The translations under genes were made by a program, and so were the position numbers. A stretch of DNA of 64,000 nt, from NCBI GenBank assembly GCA_000720845.1, contig JODU01000027.1:1-64000 (forward strand). Reading direction: 5' to 3'. Below are positions 23,705-32,672 of the stretch, in pieces; positions within the stretch are counted from its first letter, which is position 1; every line of letters begins with the position of its first letter. The DNA comes from Kitasatospora aureofaciens (GTDB lineage Bacteria > Actinomycetota > Actinomycetes > Streptomycetales > Streptomycetaceae). A model generated the notes under the pieces. That model did not search any database. It was not told the origin of the DNA and worked only from the letters and a program-made list of their open reading frames with translations.

Positions 23705-25191
23705 TGGACGCCTCCGACCTTCAGGGGCAGCGGCTCCGGCCAGGCCCCGTAGGGCTGTTGCAGCAGGCTGGAGTCGAATCCGACCCGGCGCAGATCGTCG
23801 ATGCAGCCCGGGTCCATCCGCGGCACCGCCCGCAGCTCGCCGAACTCCAGGCCGGGGGAGAAGACCTCGTTGGTGGCCGGACGGCCGGACTCCCCGATGC
23901 CGGTCAGCTCCAGGACGTGGGAAACGTAGCGGTGGCGGCGCCCGCCGATCTGCGTCTCGTCCGTCATGTCGACATACACGATGAAGTCCAGCCCATTGGC
24001 GGTCTGCCGGTAGGCAAGCTGCTCGGACAGATTGCCCTGCGCCAGCGCGTACAGTTCCGCGATCCGGTCGAAAATGATGTCCGGGCGCCGGGCGTGGATC
24101 GTGCACAGGTTGCCGCCGGCTCCGTTGGTCAGCGCCTGCATCATCGCCACGACCTCCGGGCCGCGGACCTCACCGACCACGATCCGCTCCAGTGACATCC
24201 GCAGCGCCGGATGCATCAGATCCAGCAGCGTCACCTCACCGGCACTGCGCCCAGACGCGTCTTTCTCCCCGTTGGACTCCCGGCCGATCAGGGAGACGAC
24301 CTGACGGTGGTAGCCGTTGGCGTGGGCGAACAGCTCGTCCTCGGTCTGGATGGTCGCGAACCGCGTCTCCGGGGCGAACTCCTTGAGCATCGCCCGCAGC
24401 AGCGTCGTCTTCCCCGCCTTCTGCTTCCCCGCGATCATGATGTTCTTCTCCGCACGCACACACGCACCCAAAAACTCGCGAAGGACGGGGTCGATCGTGC
24501 CCAAGGCCACGAGGTCGTCCAGGTCGGCGTGGGAGACGCGGTGCCGGCGGATGACCGCATACGTCATCGGCCCCAGCCCTGTGATGGCCTGCAGACGGGA
24601 CCCGTCCTGCAACGACAGCGCCAGCGTCGGGTTGGCGGTGGAGACGGTCCGCTCCTGGTGCCCGGACCCCCGCGCCAGTTCCCGCAGCAGTTCGAGAAGT
24701 TCTTCTTCGGAGTCCGCGATAGGCCCGACCATGCGGCGCTCCCCGTCGCCGTAGTCCAGCCACACCTCGCCCGGGCCCTGAATGATGATGTCCTCGACCC
24801 GCTCATCGTCCAGATACGGCTGCAGCCGCCCCGCCCGGTACAGCAGGTCATACACGGCCCGCCGCAGGCCCTCGTCCTCCTGCGGGCTCATCGCCGCGGC
24901 ATCCGACCACACCGCAACCGCCTCGGTGATCCAGTCCAGGCAGCGCTGCTCCTCACTGGCCCGGTTCATCCCGGGCGCCGTCTTCAGCAGCTCCTCGCGC
25001 TGCTTGGCAACCTGCGAGGCGATGTGCCGGGCGACCTTGTAGTCCACCGTGACCTGAGGCCCGGCCCCGAGCACCCCCGTGCCCGCGGCAGACCCGGCCG
25101 CAGTGCGCGCCGCCTGCCGGCTTGAGGGCTTGGCAGGCCGGCCGGGCGGCGGCATCACGGTCGGATCGGCGTGCAGGGGCCTACCGCGCAT
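23701..25191 (-). CDS. tadA: TadA/CpaF-type secretion ATPase
   Basis: 496 residues. CpaF-type N-terminal region (RRAVYDLLYRAGRLQPYLDD) followed by the type II/IV secretion NTPase core: Walker A GKQKAGKTTLLRAM, Asp box IQTEDELFAH, Walker B-like IVVGEVRGPEVVAMMQALTN, and His box NLCTIHARRP. It should be a cytoplasmic hexameric motor powering pilus assembly through TadB/TadC. It overlaps the CpaE-like gene at its start and TadB at its end. The N-terminal 60 residues are low-complexity, so the true start could be slightly downstream. Confidence 0.93.
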   Translation of the reverse strand: MRGRPLHADPTVMPPPGRPAKPSSRQAARTAAGSAAGTGVLGAGPQVTVDYKVARHIASQVAKQREELLKTAPGMNRASEEQRCLDWITEAVAVWSDAAAMSPQEDEGLRRAVYDLLYRAGRLQPYLDDERVEDIIIQGPGEVWLDYGDGERRMVGPIADSEEELLELLRELARGSGHQERTVSTANPTLALSLQDGSRLQAITGLGPMTYAVIRRHRVSHADLDDLVALGTIDPVLREFLGACVRAEKNIMIAGKQKAGKTTLLRAMLKEFAPETRFATIQTEDELFAHANGYHRQVVSLIGRESNGEKDASGRSAGEVTLLDLMHPALRMSLERIVVGEVRGPEVVAMMQALTNGAGGNLCTIHARRPDIIFDRIAELYALAQGNLSEQLAYRQTANGLDFIVYVDMTDETQIGGRRHRYVSHVLELTGIGESGRPATNEVFSPGLEFGELRAVPRMDPGCIDDLRRVGFDSSLLQQPYGAWPEPLPLKVGGVQ

Positions 25192-26008
25192 GGGACACCT
25201 CCGCGCCCCTCACCGGCGCGCCGGGCGGGCCCAGTCGGGCACGGCGGGCGGCCGCCCGCTGCGCCAGCAGGGCGCCCGTGGTGCGGGCAGTCTTCATCAG
25301 CGCGGATTTGGTGAAGTGGCGGGGCTGGTCGGCCCCGTCGGACAGCACCCGGGCCTCCTTCGGCGCGAACGGCAGGGTCGCCACGACGGGAACCTGCAGC
25401 ACCCGCTGCACCTCACCCGCCGGGTACGGTCCTTCATCGATCACAATCAGGCCGACATCACCGACACGCTCCGACAGGGCGTTCACCCGGCTCTGGGCGG
25501 CCTGCAGGCAGCGCAACGTGTTGCGCACCACGACCAGGACGAGGTCGGCCTGCTCGGCGAGGACACCGGACGGGCCGACCGCCCCGCGGCGACCGAGGTC
25601 GACCAGGACGTCGTGCCCGTGGTCGGCGTCGATGCCACGGAACATCGTGGCGAGACCCTTCCAGACCGAACTGAGGCTTGCCGCCTGGGCGGGATCGGTG
25701 ATCCCGGGCAGCAGCAGCCGATCGCGCGGCGACTCCGGCTTGCCGTCCTCGCCGCTCAGGTCGATCAGCTGCCGCCAGAACGCCTCACCGAACTCCCCCT
25801 TACGGGCCGCCACCGACAGATTCCGCAACCCGTACCGGTCCCCGAGCGTGCCCTGCAGCAGACCATGCAGCACCGCGCCCCCGTCCGGGTCGCACTCCGC
25901 AAGGATCATCCGCCGGCCCGGCTCCAACGGCCAGGACAGCAGCAGGGCAAGAGCACTGGTGGTCACCCCGGGAGCGCCGCTGCATCCGGCCAGCGCGATC
26001 ACGGCCAT
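25181..26008 (-). CDS. CpaE/TadZ-like ParA-fold protein
   Basis: 275 residues from ATG at 26008 (overlapping the CpaB stop as TGATG). The MinD/ParA fold has a modified P-loop, ALAGCSGAPGVTTSALALLL, lacking the usual lysine. It continues with ILAECDPDGGAVLHGLLQG, VLVDLGRRGAVG, and ADLVLVVVRNTLRCLQAA. CpaE/TadZ proteins position the Tad apparatus at the cell pole or membrane. The missing lysine suggests altered or absent ATP hydrolysis, which is common in TadZ proteins. It lies between cpaB and tadA, as in other actinobacterial tad loci. Confidence 0.82.
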   Translation of the reverse strand: MAVIALAGCSGAPGVTTSALALLLSWPLEPGRRMILAECDPDGGAVLHGLLQGTLGDRYGLRNLSVAARKGEFGEAFWRQLIDLSGEDGKPESPRDRLLLPGITDPAQAASLSSVWKGLATMFRGIDADHGHDVLVDLGRRGAVGPSGVLAEQADLVLVVVRNTLRCLQAAQSRVNALSERVGDVGLIVIDEGPYPAGEVQRVLQVPVVATLPFAPKEARVLSDGADQPRHFTKSALMKTARTTGALLAQRAAARRARLGPPGAPVRGAEVSHAR

Positions 26009-26718
26009 CAGCTGTTCTCCGGAGCATCGAGGACCAGGCGCAGCGCGTCGGCCGAAACCCACGCGGCGACGGTCGGACCGTCATCTGCGGTCGTGGCCAC
26101 GTCGACGACCACCACTCCGGTCCCAGGAGCCGCCTTCGACGCCTTCACCACCCGGCCGGCGATGCTCTGCGGACCGGCCGCGCCGGACTCCTTGCCCGCC
26201 TCGGCCGCTCCCGGAGCGGGCACGTGCACCAGCTGGACCCTCTGCCCCGGCACCAGCGCGGTAGCCGGAACCTGCTCGGGCTTGAGCCCGACCGGCACCA
26301 ACTGCTCACCGGCCTTCACCAGAGAGTCCCTCGTGACCTGAGACGGGCTCAGCAGCGCCCCGGGCTTCAGCTCCACCGCCGCCCGCTTGCCCACCACCGA
26401 GTCCACATCGTGCGCGCGCACGGCCTTCACCGCGGGGTCCAGCGCGACCGAGGCCTTCCCGAGATCCTGTTCGGTGAGGACCTGGCCGACCTGCACGTCG
26501 CGCACCACCGTCACCACATCGGTGCGGTCCCCGACCTGGAGGAGGAGGACGGCGACGCCCGCGCCCCCGGCCGCGATCAGCGCCAGCGACAGGGCGATCA
26601 CGCCGGGCCGACGTCTGCGGGCGGACACCCGCGGAGGCGCCACCGGACCTGCCTCCGAGGGCTGTGAGCGCACGGTCTGCCCGGGCACCGGTGACGTGGT
26701 CTTTTTCGTCTTGCTCAA
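26008..26718 (-). CDS. CpaB/RcpC-like SAF-domain protein
   Basis: 236 residues. After a basic N-terminus is one membrane span (VIALSLALIAAGGAGVAVLL), then the SAF domain (VVRDVQVGQVLTEQDLGKAS ... VVGKRAAVELKPGALLSPSQ) and a C-terminal beta region (VPGQRVQLVHVPAPG, TGVVVVDVATT). SAF proteins of this type help form or anchor the outer pilus channel in Gram-negatives. In actinobacteria the role is less defined. First clear Tad gene of the downstream half of the block. Confidence 0.85.
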   Translation of the reverse strand: MSKTKKTTSPVPGQTVRSQPSEAGPVAPPRVSARRRRPGVIALSLALIAAGGAGVAVLLLQVGDRTDVVTVVRDVQVGQVLTEQDLGKASVALDPAVKAVRAHDVDSVVGKRAAVELKPGALLSPSQVTRDSLVKAGEQLVPVGLKPEQVPATALVPGQRVQLVHVPAPGAAEAGKESGAAGPQSIAGRVVKASKAAPGTGVVVVDVATTADDGPTVAAWVSADALRLVLDAPENS

Positions 26719-26736
26719 CGTTCTGTCCTTCCGGCC

Positions 26737-27636
26737 TTATCTGACGACCTGCAGCTCACCGATCGCCACTTGTGCCTGGGACTGCCGAATCTCGGTGAAC
26801 TGCCCCTCTTCGCCACCACCGGCCACTTGCCAGTCCACCGTCCACGTCGAGGTCGCGGTCACCCTGTACTTTCCGGCGGGCTGAGAGGCGGAAGTCTGCG
26901 TGTATGTGTGACCGCAGGTCGGGGAGTCCCGCTTGCCGAGCGCCGCGGTGTACGGAGTGCCGGCACCCATGCAGGTGACTGTCGCGCCGTCACCCATCGC
27001 CCAGACGATGCGCGTCACCTTCGCCGTGGCGGTCACGGTCACGCCGCCAGCGCTGGCGCTGGTTGTGTTTGGCCCGAAGGTCGTCGGATTCTTGTTCACC
27101 CACAGCCACATGGGCATGCCTACGACGTAGGTGCCGGTGGCCCGCGGGCTTGCGATGTCAGGGCCGACGAGCTTCATCTTGTTGACGGCCTGCTGGGCGA
27201 CGACCTCGGGGTCCACGGCAGGGACGTCCGGTGCTTCGGCGGCCACGATGTGTTCAGAGACCGGAGTGCCTCCTGGCCCGGTGTTACAGGTTCGCTGATA
27301 CACAGCGCCTTCCTCGGGTGACCTGTCACCCCAGAACATGCTGCCCTCGGGCGGCTGAGGGTCCAGCCGCTCCACCGTGCACACCGGCTTGCCGGCCTTG
27401 CTTGAGCCTGTGGACCCAGAGGGCCGGGTATGGGATCCCGAACCCGCTGAGGACGACGACTCGTTGTCGGCCTCGCAGACCACCCACATACCCGCGCCGC
27501 TGCAGCCGCCCCCCAAGGGGACCCCAGCGACGGCCTGCGGGGAAGACAATGCAGCGATCACCACACCGGCCGCGCTCAGCAGGGCGGCTCTGGTCAGCAG
27601 GTGCGCTGTTGAGGAGTCACGGTGACGATCTTCCAC
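26737..27636 (-). CDS. Secreted hypothetical protein of the Tad block
   Basis: About 299 residues from GTG at 27636, overlapping the lipoprotein gene. A signal peptide is likely (LLTRAALLSAAGVVIAALSS, cleavage near QAVAG). The mature part has several Cys (GGGCSGAGMWVVCEA, CTVERL, RTCNTG, TVTCMGAG, SPTCGHTY), suggesting disulfides, and a C-terminal beta-rich domain with WLWVNKNPTTFGP and YRVTATSTWTVDWQVAGGG. It probably works outside the membrane with the pilus. Similar secreted proteins accompany Tad genes in Streptomyces, but I know no function. Confidence 0.7.
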   Translation of the reverse strand: MEDRHRDSSTAHLLTRAALLSAAGVVIAALSSPQAVAGVPLGGGCSGAGMWVVCEADNESSSSAGSGSHTRPSGSTGSSKAGKPVCTVERLDPQPPEGSMFWGDRSPEEGAVYQRTCNTGPGGTPVSEHIVAAEAPDVPAVDPEVVAQQAVNKMKLVGPDIASPRATGTYVVGMPMWLWVNKNPTTFGPNTTSASAGGVTVTATAKVTRIVWAMGDGATVTCMGAGTPYTAALGKRDSPTCGHTYTQTSASQPAGKYRVTATSTWTVDWQVAGGGEEGQFTEIRQSQAQVAIGELQVVR

Positions 27637-28211
27637 TGATTCCCCCACTTCTCCGCCTCGACTTCGGTCACGTACCGGACCAACCGGTTCGTCGGCATAT
27701 CCACGGGCTTCTGCGACTTGGCATAGACGAACTTCCATCCAGTGCTGTCGAGGCAGTCGGTGAGCTTGGCGTATGGGACCTTCTTGTCCGGTTTCAGCTC
27801 GTCAACGGAGGTGTCATGGGCGGGCTCACCGGTTGTCACGATGCCCTGCGACCTGAGCTCGCTGAGGTCCCGCTTAGTTGCCGACAGTGCCTGCGCAGCC
27901 GCGTACTTGGCCACATCAGTGCCGTCTACGTCGCCCTGGCTGTAGGCCTTCACCTGCTCTTCCCAGAACCTGCTGTAGGTCTGAAGAACAGTGCGCTTCT
28001 GCGCGACTAGGGGATCAGAGCTCTCGGATGGAGGCGTGCTCGGTGCCTCGGACGGTTGAGAGGCGGCCGAGGGGGCGGATGCAGGGCCGTCTGCACTCTC
28101 ACCTCCTCCTTCGCCTCCGCAAGCACTCAATGCGATAACGGCACACAGCGCGGTCGATGCGGCAGTGATCTCTCGGAGACGAACAGCAGAGCAGTGCGCA
28201 CGGTCTTTCAC
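27594..28211 (-). CDS. Lipoprotein
   Basis: About 205 residues from GTG at 28211, with GGGAGG just upstream; the longer frame to 28256 lacks a ribosome site. The signal peptide ends in the lipobox LSAC followed by GGEGGGES, so it should be a lipid-anchored surface protein. The mature domain (VLQTYSRFWEEQVKAYSQGD, AAQALSATKRDLSELRSQGI, NRLVRYVTEVEAEKWGNQWK) resembles NTF2/SnoaL-like lipoproteins of actinomycetes. It is the first gene of the Tad half, after a 272-base gap following the transfer genes. Confidence 0.75.
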   Translation of the reverse strand: MKDRAHCSAVRLREITAASTALCAVIALSACGGEGGGESADGPASAPSAASQPSEAPSTPPSESSDPLVAQKRTVLQTYSRFWEEQVKAYSQGDVDGTDVAKYAAAQALSATKRDLSELRSQGIVTTGEPAHDTSVDELKPDKKVPYAKLTDCLDSTGWKFVYAKSQKPVDMPTNRLVRYVTEVEAEKWGNQWKIVTVTPQQRTC

Positions 28212-28279
28212 GGTGCCTCCCCGTACAACGTCGTACGACTGGACCGCTGCCCGCATCGGAGCTCGACACAGGAGCAGTC

Positions 28280-28301
28280 CCGCAGCTCGGTCAAGCTGCG
28301 G
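28280..28301. terminator. Small stem-loop between the transfer and Tad halves
   Basis: CCGCAGCT pairs with AGCTGCGG over six bases, in the 272-base gap 28212-28483 between the lipoprotein start and the replication-relaxation stop. The gap otherwise holds no gene and has lower GC, as promoters often do. The Tad half may thus have its own promoter here. The hairpin is short, so this is tentative. Confidence 0.3.
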
Positions 28302-28483
28302 TGATGCGTTTGCGTGATCGCAAGATTACGCATATGCCAGCCAACTCCCAAGTCTGAAACGTGAGTTCACTCGAAGGTTGGGGGTGCTATTCGGTCACTT
28401 GTGAAACAGGTTGTCGATTTGTTTTCGTGTAGCTTTGCGGAGTCCTTTGCGGGACGCACCTGCAACTTCAGGGCGGCATTGCA

Positions 28484-29404
28484 TCACAGCTCGGTCCATG
28501 ACCGAGGCTGCCCGTGGTTCAACGGTGTCCAGACTTCGCCGGTCGGCCCCTGCACCTCGAGGTTCTCCAGGACCGCGGCGCCCAGCGGCACAGTGCGGGC
28601 CATGGCGGCGACGAGGGGGTGTTGCGCTGTCATGGCCTGCAGGTCGCTGATCCGGTTGTCCAGGACGTGCCGGGAGCCGCCGGTGAGGACGAACAGGAGG
28701 CGGGGGAAGACGGGGTACCAGCGCAGCCAGGCAGGCCCGGAAAGTGCCGGCTGGCGGGAGCGGTTCCGTCCCACCGGCTGTGGTTCATACGACCACAGGC
28801 GGGCGTAGTCGATCAGTTTCGAGGCGAGGCGTTCACTGCTCATAGTGGTGCGGTCGACCTCGACGAACGCCCTCAGTTTGGTCCGCTGCCCCGGGCCGGT
28901 GAGGGTGTAGTGCAACAGCGCGTCCGCGATGACCTTCTCGCCGTCGCCGAGGGAGTGGGACACCTCGGGTGTCCAGTCCAGAAAGCCGTGCTCGTCGCCG
29001 CGCTCGCGGGCGTCGGCCACGAATGCCAGGTGGGTACGCAGCACGGTGAGCGTGTGGGGGGTCTTCAGCGAGGCGGCGGTGGTGGAGGTGATCGGGTAGG
29101 CCGGCCGGCCCCGCAGGGCCGGGAAGTCCTTCACCATCCGGACCCCGGCACTGGTCAGGTACCAGGCGCGCATCCCGCGGGAGCGGGGCAGCACCGTGCA
29201 GTCGACCAGGCCCTGGCGGCGCAGCTCATTGAGCGGGGCGTTGACGGTCTGGCGTCTGACGTGGGGGCGCAGCAGGGCCTGGAGCTGACCGGTGGTGGCC
29301 ATCCGGTGCTGCCCCAGTGCGGTCAGAATCTGGTTCGGGAGCGGTTCGACAGGGCTGGGGACATAAGCAGGAAAGGCGGGCGCGGCATGGACGGTGGTGG
29401 TCAC
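28484..29404 (-). CDS. Replication-relaxation family protein
   Basis: 306 residues. An N-terminal winged helix (QILTALGQHRMATTGQLQAL, NAPLNELRRQGLVDC) is followed by a nuclease-like alpha/beta region (LDWTPEVSHSLGDGEKVIAD, LRAFVEVDRTTMSSERLASK, LLFVLTGGSRHVLDNR). This is the Replic_Relax layout found on Gram-positive plasmids and conjugative elements. A DNA-processing role in replication or transfer is assumed for the family, not proven. The ATG overlaps the stop of the coupling ATPase by 4 bases. Confidence 0.82.
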   Translation of the reverse strand: MTTTVHAAPAFPAYVPSPVEPLPNQILTALGQHRMATTGQLQALLRPHVRRQTVNAPLNELRRQGLVDCTVLPRSRGMRAWYLTSAGVRMVKDFPALRGRPAYPITSTTAASLKTPHTLTVLRTHLAFVADARERGDEHGFLDWTPEVSHSLGDGEKVIADALLHYTLTGPGQRTKLRAFVEVDRTTMSSERLASKLIDYARLWSYEPQPVGRNRSRQPALSGPAWLRWYPVFPRLLFVLTGGSRHVLDNRISDLQAMTAQHPLVAAMARTVPLGAAVLENLEVQGPTGEVWTPLNHGQPRSWTEL

Positions 29405-32022
29405 TTGTAGGTCTTCTCCTGGCTGTCTGGTGGGGTGGTGGCGGTGAGCTGGGCGAGGAAGGCGTTGACGCGGCCGAGCTGGCCGCGGGCGCGGGTGGTG
29501 AGTTCGTCCAGGGGCGCGGTGCCGGCCGTGGTGCGGGCGGCGCGCTCGAACGCAGCCGTGTTGTCGGGGCGGGCGTAGGCGGCGAAGACGTCGTCGAGGT
29601 GCGGCCCCGTGATCTTGACCGGGCCGACGCGGCGGCCCTTGACCGTCAGCGACATGTAGTGGTCGAAGCGGTCCAGGGCGGCGACGACGTGCGGTGGGGG
29701 CTCATCGCCCCATTCGGCGGTGACGGGTGCGATGGCGGACTGGGAGCCGGCGGTGGAGGCGAGGGTGGAGGCGTTCTGCACCAGCGACAGCCGTACCGGG
29801 CCCGGGAGGCGGGCGAGGAGCTGGGTCATGCCGTGGACGTGGACCCGGTACTTGCGGAAGTCCTCGAACATGCTCGCGATCGTTTCGGGAGCGGCTCCGG
29901 TGAGGGTGATCAGCTCGTCGAAGTAGGCGCGGAACGGTACCCGCCTCGCTTCGGGCACGTCCCGGCGGGAACGGACGGCGCGCAGCAGGTCCCGGGCCAG
30001 GAGTGCGGTGATGAGCCGGTCGGTGGGTCCGTTGCCGCCGGGGCACACCCACACGATCATCCTCTCGTCCATGGCGGCGCGGATGTTGTAGACGCCGGCC
30101 GCCTGGCCGAGGAAGGCGCGGGTGACCGGGTTGGCGGCCAGGCGGGTGAGCGGGTTGAGAACGACGGCGAACGCGTCGACGGGAAGCGTGGGGAAGACGG
30201 TCTGCCACCAGGCGCGGGTTTCGTCGTCCAGCCGTCCTTCCACTCCGGCCAGTGCCGTGGTGCGGAAGGCGGGGTCGGTGAGCAGGGGCCGCACATGGAA
30301 GAGCGTGGTCTGGTCCTCGGGCCGTCCGGCCTGGCAGGCGGCGGAGTTGACCGCGACCAGGACCGCCAGGGAGGCGGTGAGGATGGTCAGTGCGCGGGGC
30401 GCGGTGGCGTCGTCCCAGCCGAGGACAGAGGCGAAAGCGTCGGCAGTGGCTTCGACGACCTCGTGCGCGGCCTGGCCCTGGCGCATGTCGAGCGGGTTCC
30501 ACGAGCTGACCTGCGGGACGGGCCCGTGGGCGCCCAGGTCGATCAGCGCTGTGCGGTTGGCGAGGGTGGTGTGGGCGAGGAACGGCAGGGCGCGGGGCCA
30601 GGAGTCACGGTGCGGGTCGACGAACATCAGCCCGCCCCCGGCATGAGCCCAGCCGATCGCCTGCGCGAGGGCCCGCTCGGTCTTGCCGCCGCCGGCTTTG
30701 CCCACCCCCACCTCGAACAGCGTCTCCCTGGCGTAGGTGGCGACCAGGCGGTGGCGGCCGTCCGGGCCCTGGTGAATGCCCTGCAGCAGCAGTTCCGGGT
30801 TGCCGAACTCGAACGTCGGCAGGTCACCGGCGAGCAGCGGCAGCCGGCAGTGCACGGTGGGCGGCTTGAGCAGACCGGTCAGTTCGTCCAGCCGTACCCA
30901 GTTCGGGCGGGGCGGCTGGCAGTGCCCCAGCTCCCAGCGGCGCTCGAAGCCGCGTCGGCTGGGCCAGCGGTCCGCCCCCAGCCGCCACGGCCCCAGGTGC
31001 CAGCCGCGCATCGCCCACCGCGAGCCACCGCCGAACACGTCCAGGGCGGCCTGGAGTTGAGCGAGGCGTGCTTCGGCCCGCTCCTCGGTGTCGGAGGCGC
31101 ACATCACCAGCAGCTGTACGCGCACCAGATGGTCGTCGTCGGCGAGTTTCCCCAGCGCTTCCGCCGGTTCCACCCGGCGCGGCACCGGCGGCATCACCAG
31201 CCGCCGGCCACCCCCAGCACCACCCCCGCCCGGCTTGCCGCCGATCAGCTGCTGCAACTGCCAGCCCAGCGAGTCCTCCACCCCGCCGGCGTCCTGCCGC
31301 AGCCACCGCGCCGCCCGCTGCGCCTCCCGCCGCTCACGGCGGCGGGCATCCGACATCAGCTGCATCCGCCTGGCCCGCAGCGTCCACTTCGGGGCGCGCT
31401 GGATGTCGAGCCGCAGTTCGGCCAGGTCTCCCAGTCCGGCCCGCAGGTCGGAAACGGCATCGACCAGGGGCTGCAGCGGGTCCGGATCGAGCGGAACGTC
31501 CCGCAGCGGGGCCGTGGGCTTCCCCCGCAGGATGAACTCGGCCCGCACGACATGCGTGCGCGGTTTGTCGGCGACCGGCCGGCCCCGCTTCACGGTGACG
31601 GCCGGCCCGAACGGCGTGATGGACAGCAGCCGCTCACCACCGGCGGGTCCTTCGATGCGGTAGCGCAGCGGGCTGGAGCCGTCGGCGCGGAGCCGGATCT
31701 GCACGGCCTTCGTACGCCGCGGCGCCCACCACGGCATGGACGTCGACGCCCGGGCGAGCTGCGCCCCGCGCCGAAAGATCTCTTCCAGACCGGGGTCGAA
31801 GTGCCGTGCGGGCACGAGTTCCAGCGCCATCCGCTCGGCGGAGGCCTTCCTGGCGAGGCGCCGCAGGATCCACTCGGCCAGCGCCCAGCACCCGGCGACG
31901 AACAGGCCGAGGAGATACCAGTGGGCGAGCAGCCACCTGGTGACGTCGACCAGGCCGGACAGCAGGCCGATGGCGTCGCCGACCGGTGTGGCGAGGGTCA
32001 GGTGCGGGGCAGCGGGATCCAC
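29401..32022 (-). CDS. TraD/VirD4-like coupling ATPase
   Basis: 873 residues. Two N-terminal spans at most (DVTRWLLAHWYLLGLFVAGC), a long variable region, then the ATPase core: Walker A GVGKAGGGKTERALAQAIGW, Walker B LMFVDPHRDSW, the NPLD motif (SSWNPLDM), a TraM-recognition-type segment (YFDELITLTGAAPETIASMF) and FRKYRVHVHGMTQLLARLPG. It should recognise transfer substrates and pump DNA through the type IV channel. It is longer than VirD4 but typical of actinobacterial versions. No TraB/FtsK-type translocase, the usual Streptomyces system, is seen. Confidence 0.85.
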   Translation of the reverse strand: MDPAAPHLTLATPVGDAIGLLSGLVDVTRWLLAHWYLLGLFVAGCWALAEWILRRLARKASAERMALELVPARHFDPGLEEIFRRGAQLARASTSMPWWAPRRTKAVQIRLRADGSSPLRYRIEGPAGGERLLSITPFGPAVTVKRGRPVADKPRTHVVRAEFILRGKPTAPLRDVPLDPDPLQPLVDAVSDLRAGLGDLAELRLDIQRAPKWTLRARRMQLMSDARRRERREAQRAARWLRQDAGGVEDSLGWQLQQLIGGKPGGGGAGGGRRLVMPPVPRRVEPAEALGKLADDDHLVRVQLLVMCASDTEERAEARLAQLQAALDVFGGGSRWAMRGWHLGPWRLGADRWPSRRGFERRWELGHCQPPRPNWVRLDELTGLLKPPTVHCRLPLLAGDLPTFEFGNPELLLQGIHQGPDGRHRLVATYARETLFEVGVGKAGGGKTERALAQAIGWAHAGGGLMFVDPHRDSWPRALPFLAHTTLANRTALIDLGAHGPVPQVSSWNPLDMRQGQAAHEVVEATADAFASVLGWDDATAPRALTILTASLAVLVAVNSAACQAGRPEDQTTLFHVRPLLTDPAFRTTALAGVEGRLDDETRAWWQTVFPTLPVDAFAVVLNPLTRLAANPVTRAFLGQAAGVYNIRAAMDERMIVWVCPGGNGPTDRLITALLARDLLRAVRSRRDVPEARRVPFRAYFDELITLTGAAPETIASMFEDFRKYRVHVHGMTQLLARLPGPVRLSLVQNASTLASTAGSQSAIAPVTAEWGDEPPPHVVAALDRFDHYMSLTVKGRRVGPVKITGPHLDDVFAAYARPDNTAAFERAARTTAGTAPLDELTTRARGQLGRVNAFLAQLTATTPPDSQEKTYK

Positions 32023-32672
32023 GCGGGCTCCCCTTCCGTGGTCGGGGTGGTGCGGGTGAAGTGCAGGTCAGTGATGCGGCCGTCGGTGTGGGTGCCGCCG
32101 CGGTCGGTGCCCGCCCACACCAGGTGCACCACCGCCCGGTCCAAAGCGCCGTCCTGGCGGGCGACGGCGGCCTGGATACGGAAGCGAGCAGTGGCGAACG
32201 CCGGCGGCGCAACCCCCCGCCTGGCGGCCCTGAAGTAGGCGGGCCAGCGGTCGCGGCCGACACCGGTCGCATCAGCGCGCAGCAGTGCGCGGCCGACCGC
32301 GAGCAGCTGCCGCTCGTCGTCGGCGTCGAGGTCGGCAGGCCAGGCGGTGTCCAGAGCCTGCTGGATGGCCCAGTCACCCGCCGTCCCCTCGCCGTGCGGC
32401 GGCAGCGCCGACACGGTCGCTGACGGTGAAAGTGCCGGGCCGGACGGCGACGAGGCTGCGGCTTTCTTGGGTGTGCTCTGGGCGGCAGGCTGCGCGTGCG
32501 AGGAAGAAGGTGACGGGTGCCCGTGGCGGAAGGTGGAGGCCTGGTGTGCCGGGGTGGCGGCTTCCCGGGGACCGGACTGGTCCGGCCACGTCAGCACGGC
32601 CGCCCCCGCCACGGTGAGGATGAGGGTGGCGGTCAGCAGCAGGCGCGGGGAGCGGGGGGCGGCTGTGGTCAT
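31998..32672 (-). CDS. Membrane-anchored hypothetical protein of the transfer block
   Basis: 224 residues from ATG at 32672 (overlapping the upstream gene by 4 bases); the much longer open frame above it is shadow. One N-terminal span (LLLTATLILTVAGAAVLTW), a Ser/Pro-rich linker (about 45-90), then an extracytoplasmic domain with WAIQQALDTAWPADLDADDE and FRIQAAVARQDGALDRAVVH. It sits between the wall hydrolase and the coupling ATPase, so a structural role in the transfer complex is likely. No family recognised. Confidence 0.65.
   Translation of the reverse strand: MTTAAPRSPRLLLTATLILTVAGAAVLTWPDQSGPREAATPAHQASTFRHGHPSPSSSHAQPAAQSTPKKAAASSPSGPALSPSATVSALPPHGEGTAGDWAIQQALDTAWPADLDADDERQLLAVGRALLRADATGVGRDRWPAYFRAARRGVAPPAFATARFRIQAAVARQDGALDRAVVHLVWAGTDRGGTHTDGRITDLHFTRTTPTTEGEPAWIPLPRT

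Noticed and set aside
22751..24106. Extended start for the TadB gene
   Set aside because: The upstream 134 codons overlap tadA in another frame; GTG at 23704 with the GTGA overlap fits the operon pattern.
29317..32238. 973-codon plus-strand frame opposite the coupling ATPase
   Set aside because: Repetitive Gly/Val/Glu/Arg composition is the mirror of the minus-strand ATPase, which carries clear Walker motifs.
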